DNA of 64,000 nucleotides. Origin: Pararge aegeria. Taxonomy: Eukaryota; Arthropoda; Insecta; Lepidoptera; Nymphalidae. Each line of letters starts with the position of its first letter. Within the stretch, counting starts at the first letter, position 1. Below the pieces are notes generated by a model, which saw only the letters and a program-made list of their open reading frames with translations, was not told the DNA's origin and made no database searches. The stretch covers positions 17,440,001 through 17,504,000 of the forward strand of contig NC_053185.1 of assembly GCF_905163445.1 (NCBI RefSeq), given 5' to 3'. Position numbers and translations under genes: made by a program. Positions 24,601-29,604 of the stretch are shown in pieces.

Positions 24601-27103
24601 TATATTCTGTGGTCAATATTCAGTGAACAATAATTAATGATTGCATGTAATCTTCTAAGGCAAATAACAGTTTTCTACGTCATTATTTCAATGCAATAGG
24701 TTTAGTCATCTGTTAGTCAATTATGAATTTAGTTATTTGACGCAAACCAAGCAAGTGATATTTAAATGTATAAATTAATACAAAACCCTGAAAAGTTGGA
24801 GGTCCAGTAATCTAACTAGGTCCCCACGAGATCCCTCCTTGACAGAACCTCATTCCGAGGCTCGCCAACAAGCCCGCGTTACGGTGTTAAAATCATTTCA
24901 AATAATCAGCACACACACACAATCACACACACACACACACAATCACACACACAAACAAGCCAAGCCAAAGCCCCTAACCACTAGGCTATCACCACTTTTT
25001 ACCTCATCATCATCATATCAACCCATTATCAGCCCACTGCAGGACAAAGGTCTCCACCCACAATGAGCCATTATCGGCCCACTGCACTCCACCCACAATG
25101 AGAAGGGGTTAAGGCTGTAGTCCACCACGCTGGCCCAGTGCGGAATGGTGGACTCTACACACCTTTGAGAACATTATGGAGTACTCTCAGGATTGCAGGT
25201 TTCCTCACGATGTCTTCCTTTACCGTTGAAGCAAGTGATATTTTAAATACTAAAAACGCACGTAACTTAGAAAAGTTAGAGGTACGTGCAGGGATTTGAA
25301 CTCACCTTTTCGAAAGTGAATTCGAAGTCCACTTCCTTTGTTACCTAATGAACTAATATTATTTAATCCAGCAAAAAAGGCCGTAAGAATTAATTATTGC
25401 GTAATTAATTACTTTAACTAGGTAGGTAACTTTTGAATAATTAATAATGTATAGTCTCTTTGAAAAAGCTCCGCATTATAGTAGGAACTTAATTAGTAGA
25501 ACATAGTCAATTAGTAGGTATTTGAGATTAGCACGCTCGCTATCGATGTACTCGTATCGTTTTCGTGTATCGACGTAAAATGGATCTAATTCTTGCCTTG
25601 AAGCGGTGATAGCTGAGTGTGTAGCTCGACTTAACTTTCGTAGGGCCGTGTTGGAATACCAGCATTCACCTCTCAAGTTATTTGTGTTTAAAGTAATTAA
25701 AATATCACTGGCTTTAACGGTGTCTGAGAGTTCTAACATAATGTTTTCTAAGGTGTGTGGAGTACACCAATCTGCACTGGGCCAGCGTGGTGGGCCGGTA
25801 AAGGGTTGATGTGATGATGATAATATTTGTCGTCAATTCTCCAATTTAGAAAATTCATAAGCATTTTTAGCTGATATTGAAGCTCTTAAGTCTAGTAACT
25901 CACAAGGATGACCCAAATTTCAATGTATTATTTTGCTGTACGAAACGATAGAAATTTTTTTTTTTTTTTTTTAATTAATTTAATTTAATCTAACCCTCAC
26001 TCCTATGATAGAGGGAGCCTGCGCCCAACAGTGCGACATTATGATGAGTAGTAATGGAGTTTTTGTGACAGAGCTCCGTCCGGGAAATGACCGCTATGAA
26101 TATTTCTGCAGCCAAGAGCATAATCGTGTTCCAAGGGGTGTGTGCCGTTGTTATTTCAGGCACACGCTTAAAACCAACGTTGATACGTCGACGGACACTG
26201 GGCAGCAATTTGTAGGACGTGTGCTTTGCCCTGCGAAGTGTTGCTTCGTTTATAGACGATTGTTTTTCCTTAACTATCATGTTTAATAGCTGCGTGGTCC
26301 GCAAATAATTACCATTAGGTAAAAAAAAAATCTGCGCAGTTAATTCACATACAGCAGAAGTGAAACTTCTGATAAGTATTGGATAGAAGCAGGCGTCACT
26401 TTGCGGAATTCCATGACATTACATGAAAATTAAGCTTAATTTGATATACTCCGCGAAAGCAGGATAATCTATACGGTGTGATTTATAATTTCTTAAATCG
26501 TTATACTCCACACCAAACAGATATTCAGCAATTTACTCTGCACGTTTAGCGTTGAGTTGGATATAATGTAACAGGAGTACTTATTAGGAGCTTTAAAGTT
26601 ATTTAATTCGGTTTCCATGGTAACTAAAATATTCCATCTCATTCTCTACTCTACATTTATGTGTTTGTCTCTTTATCTACATATTGTTAAGTTACCATGG
26701 TAACTAAAAATTTAAAAAAATTGTAATGTATTATTAATGTGTTTGTTTCTTCGTCGTGACGCATTTTTTTTTATTTATTAAGAGCACTAACAACGTCCAT
26801 ATTAAATGTTTTTAAATATAGCATACTGACAAAAACATGGACTGATGTGCACGTCAATTATGTCATTTTCGTTTCATCGTGTTTCAAATCCCTATGATTC
26901 TAAAGAAAAAAAAACTGGACACTAGTATGCTTTTGTTTCAGAGTTCGGGTATATTCTGCACCTTCTTCCTTGCTCACGCGATCAAGGAGCGGCGTCGGGC
27001 GTCCTTGCGACACTCAATATCCGTCCGGGAGGCTTTCGCGGCACCAGACGACTCTCTACTGTCACCACCCACAGCGCCTGCTCCAACCTTGCCAAAGTAT
27101 TGA
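3567..27103 (+). CDS. Tetraspanin, complete five-exon gene (269 aa)
   Basis: Spliced CDS: join(3567..3626, 4189..4377, 5631..5810, 7020..7238, 26942..27103). All four introns are phase 0 with GT-AG ends. The 269-aa product has the tetraspanin plan: TM1 about residues 10-34, a short loop, TM2 about 51-73, TM3 about 79-106, a large extracellular loop about 107-200, TM4 about 201-230, and a 39-residue Ser/Pro/Arg-rich cytoplasmic tail ending PKY. The large loop has CCG at 146-148, a second CC pair at 165-166, and Cys 182 and 190: six cysteines in the family order. Tetraspanins organise membrane microdomains by binding partner proteins in plasma or endosomal membranes. The short N-terminus and loop size suggest a Tsp42E/CD63-like member; this assignment is tentative. 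Intron sizes are 562, 1253, 1209 and about 19,703 bp. TM2 lacks the usual cysteines at its inner end. No AATAAA was seen within about 1.5 kb of the stop. Confidence 0.9.
4189..4377 (+). CDS. Tetraspanin exon 2 (residues 21-83)
   Basis: The exon has 63 codons. The acceptor is the AG at 4187-4188 and the donor GTAAGT is at 4378. It encodes the rest of TM1, the small extracellular loop (about residues 36-50), TM2 (PAILLLMLAI onward) and the start of TM3. The first codon is ATG, so a gene finder could mistake it for a start. The frame stays open past the donor to 4566, but that extension is polar and unlike a tetraspanin. Confidence 0.87.
5105..5300 (-). mobile_element. S2 SINE, 3' half
   Basis: GATGATACAGTCTAAGGTGG, AGCGAGCTAACCTGTTAAAG, TAATCGCTTAACGGCACG-like block, then TAATTCAGAAATTATAAATT. 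It lies in tetraspanin intron 2 beside an H1 element. A further S2-like scrap (CCAGAGAAAATTCAGAAATA) is at 5522-5541. Confidence 0.7.
5305..5472. mobile_element. H1 fold-back MITE
   Basis: Left arm CTTGCGATAGACGTAAATCT, ATCAAACGTAACTTTTG; right arm CAAAAGTGACGTTTGATGGT, then GATACGTAATCACCCTGACG and CACTTCTAAAAGCACAGC. The right arm is internally shortened compared with the copy at 6633. Located in tetraspanin intron 2, about 160 bp before exon 3. Confidence 0.72.
5631..5810 (+). CDS. Tetraspanin exon 3 (residues 84-143)
   Basis: The exon has 60 codons behind a long polypyrimidine tract ending TTTCAG at 5630; the donor is GTAATT at 5811. It encodes most of TM3 (AGLLVMLIVVIEFSCFVWAM) and the first part of the large extracellular loop, ending in WDRLHVK. 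The next exon supplies FECCG, giving the W-D-x-x-x-x-x-F-x-CCG spacing usual before the CCG motif. A SINE head starts about 28 bp after the donor. Confidence 0.88.
5838..6160 (+). mobile_element. S3 SINE
   Basis: Head GAGGTGACAGCCTAGTGGTT with a tRNA-like A box and B box (GAGTTCTAATCCCGG), body GCCTGAGAGTTCTCCATAAT, GAAGCCCACCAATCGTGGGG, GACTACGGCCTAAACCGTTC, tail GTTGATAATATGATAATGAA. It begins 28 bp after the exon 3 donor of the tetraspanin. Confidence 0.78.
6178..6275 (+). mobile_element. S4 SINE head (tRNA-like)
   Basis: GACAGTCTAGTGGTTCGACA (A-box like) and B box GGGTTCGATTCCAGGGTCGG, then TATTGGGTTTTTCTATCAAA. Same head type as at 7266 and 55317. Not a functional tRNA: the acceptor stem does not pair. 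Confidence 0.6.
6604..6905 (-). mobile_element. S3 SINE split by an H1 fold-back element
   Basis: S3 pieces CACACGCTTTTGAGACCATC (6607) up to GGAGTA at 6632 and GTACTGAGACCCTCACGATG (6848 onward) flank an H1 element. GAGTA appears at both junctions (6629 and 6846), a possible target duplication. Confidence 0.6.
6633..6845. mobile_element. H1 fold-back MITE
   Basis: Arms of about 57 bp: GCAACAGGCTTGCGATAGAC onward pairs with GCCTATCGCAAGCTTGTTG. The loop is a T-rich tract at 6697-6705. The same right flank as the copy at 5305 (GACCCGTCACTTCTAAAAGC). Inserted in an S3 SINE in tetraspanin intron 3. Confidence 0.75.
7020..7238 (+). CDS. Tetraspanin exon 4 with CCG motif (residues 144-216)
   Basis: The exon has 73 codons after a TTTTACAG acceptor at 7019. 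It starts FECCG and carries the CC pair of VPFSCCG plus Cys182 and Cys190, so it holds the whole disulfide set of the large loop. It ends in TM4 (HLLLVAMVALAASLLQ). The donor is GTTAGA, weaker than the others, and precedes the very long final intron. A tRNA-like SINE (S4) begins about 28 bp downstream. Confidence 0.88.
7266..7425 (+). mobile_element. S4 SINE
   Basis: GGTTTAGTGGTTAGCGTGTT, B box GGGTTCAATTCCCGGGTCGG, GTTCGGTTTTTCTATCAATA, GGTCGTGTCGGATCTGCCGT and a poly(T)-like end at 7422. It starts about 28 bp after the tetraspanin exon 4 donor. Confidence 0.7.
7440..7556 (-). mobile_element. S2 SINE, 3' fragment
   Basis: TTGATGCCGTCTAAGATGCT, AGCGGGCTAACCTGTTAGGG, ATACCCCCCAATCGGTCTCT. In the long final tetraspanin intron. 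Confidence 0.7.
7740..8300. other. Intron sequence, nothing recognised
   Basis: This is part of tetraspanin intron 4. Open stretches on both strands at 7881-8294 have no family signature. 7571-7690 carries ACTTGTGCATTATAAAATCT, a stretch typical of an interspersed repeat. Confidence 0.4.
8305..8422 (+). mobile_element. LINE 3' terminus with ATTC-type tail
   Basis: It shares GCCAAATTGTATACGTTGTT and the (ATTC)n end with the copy at 28640-28740. The tail is at 8393-8420. The upstream part is missing. Confidence 0.65.
8514..8556. repeat. Perfect short hairpin, 17-bp arms
   Basis: ATGTAAGTTTCTTGTAC (8514-8530) and GTACAAGAAACTTACAT (8540-8556) with a 9-nt AT-rich loop. In tetraspanin intron 4. 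Too small for a pre-miRNA. Confidence 0.9.
8784..8860. repeat. AT-rich hairpin plus 30-bp tandem repeat
   Basis: TATATTTTCTATCATATA (8784-8801) pairs with 8811-8828. A 30-bp segment (8797-8826) is then repeated exactly at 8831-8860, so the right arm appears twice. Confidence 0.9.
9322..9776 (+). repeat. R1 repeat, fullest copy
   Basis: From ACTAGCTGTTGCCCGCGACT to ACATTTATAATATTAGTAGG. It includes TTCATGAGGATCGGTTAAGT. It has no coding capacity and is nested in the long-TIR element at 8978. Confidence 0.68.
9930..10135 (+). mobile_element. S2 SINE, diverged 3' part
   Basis: GGCTACCACCCTACTGACAA, AGACGTGTCGCTTCTGCCAT, AAGCCCGCTACCATTTAAGA, CTGCATCATCGCTAACAACC. It lies inside the long-TIR element 8978-10293. 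Confidence 0.6.
10607..10939 (+). mobile_element. RTE LINE fragment split by a hAT-type MITE
   Basis: RTE sequence (AGAGTTACCGATATAGCTCA, GAAATGGGCGGGGTACATAG) stops at 10672 and resumes at 10818 (CACATAGCGCTGAGAACCGA through GGGAGCCGCTCGAAACAAGC). The 145-bp interruption is a hAT-type MITE with its own 8-bp duplication. An H1 fold-back element adjoins the right side. Confidence 0.8.
10673..10817. mobile_element. hAT-type MITE, 145 bp, inside an RTE fragment
   Basis: The termini are CAGTGACGTGCAC and GTGCACGCCATTG. The flanks are TACATAGC (10665-10672) and CACATAGC (10818-10825), 7 of 8. Both copies of the duplication belong to the RTE block ACATAGC, so the MITE is younger than the RTE copy. 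Confidence 0.85.
10940..11108. mobile_element. H1 fold-back MITE, most palindromic copy
   Basis: CAGGGTGATTACGTATCTC at the left and GAGATACGTAATCACCCTG at the right are exact inverted ends. The arms continue (GACAGCAATGCGACAGGCGT against ACGCCTGTCGCATTGCTGTC) for about 75 bp around a T-rich loop near 11018-11030. It abuts the RTE fragment. Confidence 0.82.
11590..11720 (-). mobile_element. M1 centre fragment
   Basis: ATACTCCACACCAAACAGAT, CTTCAGCAATGTACCCTCTA, GAAACCGGAGCGTCTTCAGG match the M1 centre; the arms are gone. Confidence 0.6.
11848..11935 (+). mobile_element. S3 SINE fragment
   Basis: CTGCATGTCTAAGAGTTCTA, GCCAACGTGGTGGACTACGG, CCTTTACCC. Short and diverged. Confidence 0.5.
12438..12571. 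mobile_element. hAT-type MITE, 134 bp, with 8-bp duplication
   Basis: It begins CAGTGGCGTGCAC and ends GTGCACGCCACTG, a 13-bp perfect terminal inverted repeat. The flanks are CTTTTAAC (12430-12437) and CTATTAAC (12572-12579), 7 of 8 identical. A CAG start and 8-bp duplication are the hallmarks of hAT transposons. Confidence 0.87.
12678..12995 (+). mobile_element. RTE LINE 3' end (second RTE subfamily)
   Basis: The translation reads MLGVSLRDQIRNVEIRRRTR, QWAGHIARRKNGRWSP, RSVGRPPTRWTDDIKRVAG and IQAAQN: the C-terminal tail of an RTE-type endonuclease/reverse transcriptase. After a stop at 12949 similarity continues (ATGTCCAGCAGTGGACGTC) to about 12995. No reverse transcriptase core is present. 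Confidence 0.85.
13394..13790. mobile_element. M1-type element, rearranged
   Basis: Left edge GGATAGAAGCAGGCGTTACC, TTGCGGAATT and right edge GGAATTCCGCAAGGTGACGC are inverted copies. Inside: GAAAATTAAGCTTAATTTGA and CGTTTCGCTCCGACACCGGA, plus an unrelated block with CAGACAGACAGACAGACAG (13621-13641), possibly inserted. Confidence 0.6.
14149..14335 (-). mobile_element. Family B LINE, 3' UTR only
   Basis: The - strand matches the family B UTR (ACACCCCGCTAAGTTTGTTG through CAAAAGTGTCACCTATGGGC) and ends in AATAAAGATTTTTTT. There is no coding sequence, so the copy is heavily 5'-truncated. Confidence 0.8.
14404..14516. mobile_element. hAT-type MITE, 113 bp
   Basis: The termini are CAGCGCCGTGCGT (diverged) and GTGCACGCCCCTG. 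The flanks are AGTACAAT (14396-14403) and AGTATAAT (14517-14524), 7 of 8. The interior block AAGGGTAGGCAGTGCATTTG is shared with family members. Confidence 0.75.
14588..14790 (-). mobile_element. RTE LINE 3' end fragment
   Basis: On the - strand: LPRTGKRSADRSPTRWTDDI, KRVAGSRWIQAAQNRGIWKQ. It ends in GTCTGTCGGTTGATATGATG and a (ATG)n stretch at 14590-14607. It has the same C-terminal region as the copy at 12678, with an insertion of CA/TG repeats near 14625-14640. Confidence 0.8.
15943..16355 (+). mobile_element. Mosaic of hAT-type MITE and S1 SINE
   Basis: A MITE left part (CGTGGCGTGCATACAGGG to about 16073) is followed by an S1 SINE (16074-16296). Then comes a MITE right end (CTGCATACCC..ATGCACGCCACTG, about 16297-16333), and finally the missing S1 tail (ATTGTCGTAGTATATTTATT, 16334-16355). 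The S1 head is GACGGCCGATTGGCGCAGTG with B box GGGTCCGATTCCC. Confidence 0.65.
16356..19374. other. 3 kb of AT-rich intron DNA, nothing recognised
   Basis: No SINE or LINE end was recognised except faint R1-like blocks near 16807-16880 (ACTAATATTATAAAAAGGTG). 17130-17240 is very A-rich. Short open stretches lack domain features. Confidence 0.45.
19375..19650 (+). mobile_element. S2 SINE
   Basis: Head GACGTACCTGGCGCAGCGGT, B box TTTCGGGTTCGATCAATAG, body TGAATTTTCTCTGGTCTGGT, GACATAAACGTGTCGCTAAG, end CATCACTTACCAGCAGGTAA. Confidence 0.82.
20104..20320 (+). mobile_element. S1 SINE, head-truncated
   Basis: It starts within the B box (CGATTCCCACAACTGAAAAA) and runs to GATGGCGATGTGTGTATTGC and a TATTTATTATTATT tail. 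Confidence 0.78.
20321..22305. other. 2 kb of intron DNA, mostly unrecognised
   Basis: Apart from the R7 repeat at 21800-21970 I see no feature. The open stretch at 20470-20694 (minus) has no domain signature. Confidence 0.4.
21800..21970 (+). repeat. R7 repeat
   Basis: CGTGTAAATGAAAACCAAAA, TGTACTGTCTCTTAGACTTA, CTAATAGTTCCTATTTGAGT, AACCACAGATACAGCCTGAA. The same order of blocks recurs at 38725-38890, in the same orientation. Confidence 0.6.
22306..22715 (+). mobile_element. Degenerate family A LINE 3' end
   Basis: The translation resembles the ORF2 C-terminus (NMIPKVILDRPLPKFK, then FLNDK-like) but is broken by stops and shifts. It is followed by the family A 3' UTR (CCGAACCGGTGGTAGAGTCA) and ends near AATAAATGAATTTTGAT. 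A 19-bp hairpin at 22544-22585 interrupts the UTR. It is older than the copies at 51422 and 57421. Confidence 0.8.
22544..22585. repeat. Perfect hairpin inside a LINE 3' UTR, 19-bp arms
   Basis: AACTCACAGATTGCTCTTT pairs with AAAGAGCAATCTGTGAGTT, 4-nt loop. The right arm matches family A UTR sequence; the left arm is an added inverted copy. Confidence 0.9.
22839..23365 (+). mobile_element. Tandem S1 SINEs (two copies plus a third tail)
   Basis: Each copy begins GACGGCCGATTGGCGCAGTG or GACGGCCGAAAGGCGCAGTG with tRNA-like A and B boxes (GTGGGTTCGATTCC). The first runs 22839-23030 and stops at CATAACACGGCCTA. The second runs 23032-23294 to its TTTATTTA tail. A third tail copy (23295-23365) repeats from ATAACACAAGC. 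S1 is a tRNA-derived SINE spread by LINE enzymes. Confidence 0.82.
23671..23862 (-). mobile_element. S1 SINE, 5'-truncated
   Basis: Tail AAATAAATAAATAAAATATA, body CACACATCGCCATCTAGCCC, and a decayed B box (GGGAATCGAACCAACAGCC). The A-box end is lost near 23862. Confidence 0.78.
23868..24080 (+). repeat. R8/R9 repeat
   Basis: GTCTCACTATACACCCGCGG, AATGCTGATAGCTCACAAAC, then TTCGATCGCGTGAAAGTTAA. The first block recurs at 29030-29270 (twice) and inverted at 15429-15475; the second recurs inverted at 45920-45985. Function unknown. Confidence 0.5.
24225..24390 (+). mobile_element. S3 SINE, body
   Basis: ATCACTGGAAAACATTGTGA, TGTCTGAGAGTTCTCAAAGG, GTTGGACGGCCTAAATCTTT, ending GGTCGATAATGATGA. 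The tRNA-like head is missing. Confidence 0.7.
24960..25345 (-). mobile_element. S3 SINE, complete, beside a second S3 head
   Basis: The + strand shows the tail complement CATCATCATCATATCAACCC (25006), an internal 50-bp duplication (CCACCCACAATGAG at 25056 and 25088), AGTACTCTCAGGATTGCAGG, and the B box complement GGGATTTGAACTCACC near 25293. A separate S3-like head (CCCTAACCACTAGGCTATCA) is at 24972-24996. A CA microsatellite precedes it at 24908-24953. Confidence 0.75.
25600..25830 (+). mobile_element. S3-type SINE, rearranged
   Basis: GGTGATAGCTGAGTGTGTAG resembles the head; GTGTCTGAGAGTTCTAACAT, TGGGCCAGCGTGGTGGGCCG and TTGATGTGATGATGATAATA match the body and tail. The B box is not clear. 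Confidence 0.6.
26000..26300. repeat. Repeat fragments sharing blocks with 56590-56660 and 55860-55905
   Basis: CTATGATAGAGGGAGCCTG resembles ACTATGATAGAGGAGGCTG near 55877. AGGACGTGTGCTTTGCCCTG, CGAAGTGTTGC resembles AGGACGTGCTCCTTGTATGC, CCTGTGAAGTGTT near 56613. Open stretches on both strands here look incidental. Class unknown. Confidence 0.45.
26376..26560 (+). mobile_element. M1-type element, left half
   Basis: TATTGGATAGAAGCAGGCGT, CACTTTGCGGAATTCCATGA, GAAAATTAAGCTTAATTTGA, ACTCCACACCAAACAGATAT. The right arm is missing. This copy shows what the uninterrupted left end of the 818 copy should look like. Confidence 0.65.
26611..26760 (+). repeat. Two diverged ~80-bp tandem units before tetraspanin exon 5
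   Basis: CCATGGTAACTAAAA occurs at 26615 and 26695; ATGTGTTTGTCTCTTTATC and ATGTGTTTGTTTCTTCGTC follow each at a similar distance. The second unit opens with the 14-bp palindrome GTTACCATGGTAAC. Confidence 0.65.
26942..27103 (+). CDS. Tetraspanin terminal exon 5 (residues 217-269)
   Basis: The exon has 53 codons and a TGA at 27101. The acceptor is TTTTGTTTCAG ending at 26941. It completes TM4 (SSGIFCTFFLAHAI) and gives a basic stop-transfer stretch KERRR and a Ser/Pro-rich tail ending PKY. It is the only downstream open stretch that resumes TM4 in phase 0 with a good acceptor. The exon is clearly more GC-rich than its surroundings, as expected of real coding sequence. A transcript joining 7238 to 26942 would settle the 19.7-kb intron. 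Confidence 0.82.
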   Translation, partial: SSGIFCTFFLAHAIKERRRASLRHSISVREAFAAPDDSLLSPPTAPAPTLPKY

Positions 27104-27287
27104 ATTCCCTAGCTCTTAAGATTTGAACTGCCTGTAAGCCAGCGCATACATAGACATTTGCAGGCAGGGCAGAGCATTTTGTTCGTATCGTAACCAGTTG
27201 TCCATTGTAACTCTATTTTTGAATTGACAAGTTCTTAAGGCGCGTTAATCACTTTTTCGGTTTAGGTCATCGAACCCTTCCTATGAG

Positions 27288-27350
27288 CAGTGGCGTGCAT
27301 AGAGGGTATGCACAGGGTGTGCAGATGATATAAAATGAAGGAAATCTCCA
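27288..27350 (+). mobile_element. hAT-type MITE, left end only
   Basis: CAGTGGCGTGCATAGAGGGT, ATGCACAGGGTGTGCAGATG, ATAAAATGAAGGAAATCTCC, and then similarity is lost. No matching right end is next to it. Confidence 0.6.
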
Positions 27351-27481
27351 GTAGGTAAACTATTACTGTACTGTAATTGTATTGCATACTGTATAGTGTA
27401 TATGTACATAGATTTAGTTAGTTCAATCGACAGTCCCCGAAGACTGCCCGGTATGTATACTTTTTGACTTTTCTTATTGTG

Positions 27482-27628
27482 CAGTGGCTTGCACAGCGTT
27501 TATGTCCAGGGTAAGCATAAACAGGAAGATAGTGTTAAATAGAAAAATCCTCCTTCTATACAAGTTATATGAAATCTTAAGGTAGGCAGTTTTTGAGCTT
27601 TTGAGCATGTATAAAATGCACTCCACTG
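27482..27628. mobile_element. hAT-type MITE, 147 bp
   Basis: The termini are CAGTGGCTTGCAC and GTGCA-like TGCACTCCACTG. The flanks are TTATTGTG (27474-27481) and TTATCATG (27629-27636), 6 of 8. It lies about 380 bp after the tetraspanin stop codon. Confidence 0.72.
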
Positions 27629-27636
27629 TTATCATG

Positions 27637-28575
27637 TAAAAAAAATTTTAATGTATAACTTTCCAATGCAGTCTGTTTTAAAAAATAGGAACAAAAATTC
27701 AAGATAGTTTTACTCCAATGTGTGTTTTTTAGGAAATATTTTACAGTCAAAAGTTATGAAAATATGGATGCATAATACCACCAGTAAGAAAAAATTGTTT
27801 TTTAAAAATATCAAACAAGCTTAACCAAATGTTTTTTCTTGAGATATGATAATGTTATACTATTTTACTTAGTTTCCAAAAGTCCTTTCATAAGTCGGGA
27901 GTAGAGCATCGCATCATAACCGAAGCTTTGCAATTGTCTATAAATTCATTAGTTACGTTTGACTTATAGGTATGAATTTTTGTTGGAAAACGATAACGAT
28001 AAAGATAAAATGCCCTGCCCAGCGTTCACCAGTATGCGTTGGCCAATAATGATCTAGTTAAAATGTTAACTAAGACCATTATCTCCTGGGTTCGATGCCC
28101 GGGTCGTGCCAAAACTTTGAGCTAGCATGACATGAGAGAGAATGTCAGAACTATCTAGATGTACCACGGTGGTGAATTCCCGAGTCCAGCCAAAAAAATG
28201 CTGGGTACTATTCAGTTTTTATCCAATTCTTCCTTAAAGTACAATCCGAAACTTTAAAAAACTTGTGAAAGATCATTGTTTGTGTCAATCATCTAATGAC
28301 CCATGGTAGTACACTGCTCCCTTCTCTTTTTTAATTTAGATTTTTTTATGTTTGACGATAATTATTTATTTTCTTTCATATTTAATTTATTATATTATTT
28401 TAAAGTAAATATAATTTTTATATATTATTTTTGAATTGGTAGTTACTTATTTATTTACTTGCCGTTAGTTTCAAATATTGTTATATTATATATATTTATA
28501 TTTATTATATATATTTTATATATTTATTTAAGTAATGATATATTTATTTTATGGGTATAATATGTATATGGGTAC
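27637..28575. other. Downstream flank of tetraspanin 1, AT-rich
   Basis: Contains a tRNA-like B-box fragment (28045-28110) and a very AT-rich stretch at 28320-28560. No polyadenylation signal for the gene is convincing here. Confidence 0.4.
28045..28110 (+). mobile_element. tRNA-like SINE fragment
   Basis: TCTCCTGGGTTCGATGCCCG, GGTCGTGCCAAAACTTTGAG: a B-box stretch of S4 type with no clear A box. Confidence 0.4.
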
Positions 28576-28740
28576 CACCAAACTATGTTCTGTTTTGTTT
28601 TCTTCGCCATTGGTTGCTTGGAAGAAATCGCTATGACGCGATAAGGCCGCCAAATTGTATACGTTGTTTTGTTATGCTTTTCTTTTTTATGTACTTTTTG
28701 TGGTGAGCAATAAAAGTATATTCATTCATTCATTCATACA
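28576..28740 (+). mobile_element. LINE 3' terminus with ATTC-type tail
   Basis: GCCATTGGTTGCTTGGAAGA, AATCGCTATGACGCGATAAG, GCCGCCAAATTGTATACG, then GCAATAAAAGTATATTCATT and a (ATTC)n tail to about 28738. The same end is seen at 8305-8420 and, diverged, at 37890-37990 and 62510-62600. The AATAAA is the element's own signal. Confidence 0.65.
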
Positions 28741-28880
28741 ATCCCGGACGCCGTGCTCGAGGAGCACGTCAAGCTGTTCATTAGGTATTTCAGCAACCGA
28801 TGTTGAATCAAGAAGTTCCCCTCCATCAGAAGAGAATGTTGGTGATGACGAATTAATAATTTTGACAAGATAATTTTAGG
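28741..28880 (-). other. Unrecognised short open stretch beside a LINE tail
   Basis: On the - strand 42 codons read without a stop (IINSSSPTFSSDGGELLDST, then VAEIPNEQLDVLLEHGVRD). It is more GC-rich than its surroundings and adjoins the ATTC tail at 28740. I do not recognise it; it could be a fragment of a host exon or of a transposase. Confidence 0.25.
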
Positions 28881-29027
28881 TAGGTTAGGCAATAAGAATT
28901 AATGGCTAAAACATTTCGAATAGGTAGTTAATTGAATTAGATATAAAATATCGGAATAGTCATTGAATAAAGAACATACAGAATCCTCATTCAGCCATTA
29001 TTGTATGCAGTGCATTGTGTCCAACAA

Positions 29028-29270
29028 CAATGAAAGCAGTCTTACTTCACACCCGCGGAATGATGGTATCTCACAAACTATTTCCCATTTTCCCATTTTA
29101 TGGCGAACTCTTAGAACATTAGAGGTAAAATAATTACTGTCAACTGCTAAATGGTAACTAGCGCACGTCTGACTTTACACCCGCGGAATGTTACTAGCTT
29201 ACAAACGTGTTTCATTTCATGGTGAACTTTTAGAACATTAGATGTAAAATAATTACTGACATTGGTATAA
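29028..29270 (+). repeat. R8 repeat, two copies in tandem
   Basis: CACCCGCGGAATG at 29041 and 29170, each followed by a stretch ending TTAGAACATTAGAGGTAAAA or TTAGAACATTAGATGTAAAA and AATAATTACTG. The period is about 130 bp. Confidence 0.6.
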
Positions 29271-29337
29271 AGGGATCAACCGTTTGTTCGAGAAACCATT
29301 CTTAAATGGAGTGGTCTTCGATGGTTCAATTAGCCAT

Positions 29338-29599
29338 AAATAAATAAATAAATATATTACGACAATACACACATCGCCATCTAGCCCCAAAGTAAGCGTA
29401 GCTTGTGTTATGGGTACTGAGATAGCTGTTGAATATTTTTATGAATATAATACATAAATACTTATAATATACATAAATAACACCCAGACACTGAAAAACA
29501 TTCATGCTCATCACACAAACATTTTCCAGTTGTGGGAATCGAACCCACGGCCTTGGACTCAGAAAGCAGGGTCGCTGCAAACTGCGCCAATCGGCCGTC
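29338..29599 (-). mobile_element. S1 SINE, complete
   Basis: On the - strand: head GACGGCCGATTGGCGCAGTT, A box and B box (GTGGGTTCGATTCCCACAAC), body ending GATGGCGATGTGTGTATTGT, and a TATTTATTTATTTA tail. This is one of the best-preserved S1 copies. Confidence 0.85.
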
Positions 29600-29604
29600 A
29601 ACAC

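Noticed and set aside
26005..26286. 93-aa and 104-aa overlapping open stretches on opposite strands
   Set aside because: Both overlap blocks repeated near 55877 and 56613, so they belong to an interspersed repeat.
28700..28715. AATAAA as polyadenylation signal of the tetraspanin
   Set aside because: It lies in the LINE terminus that recurs at 8305 and 37890, 1.6 kb after the stop codon.
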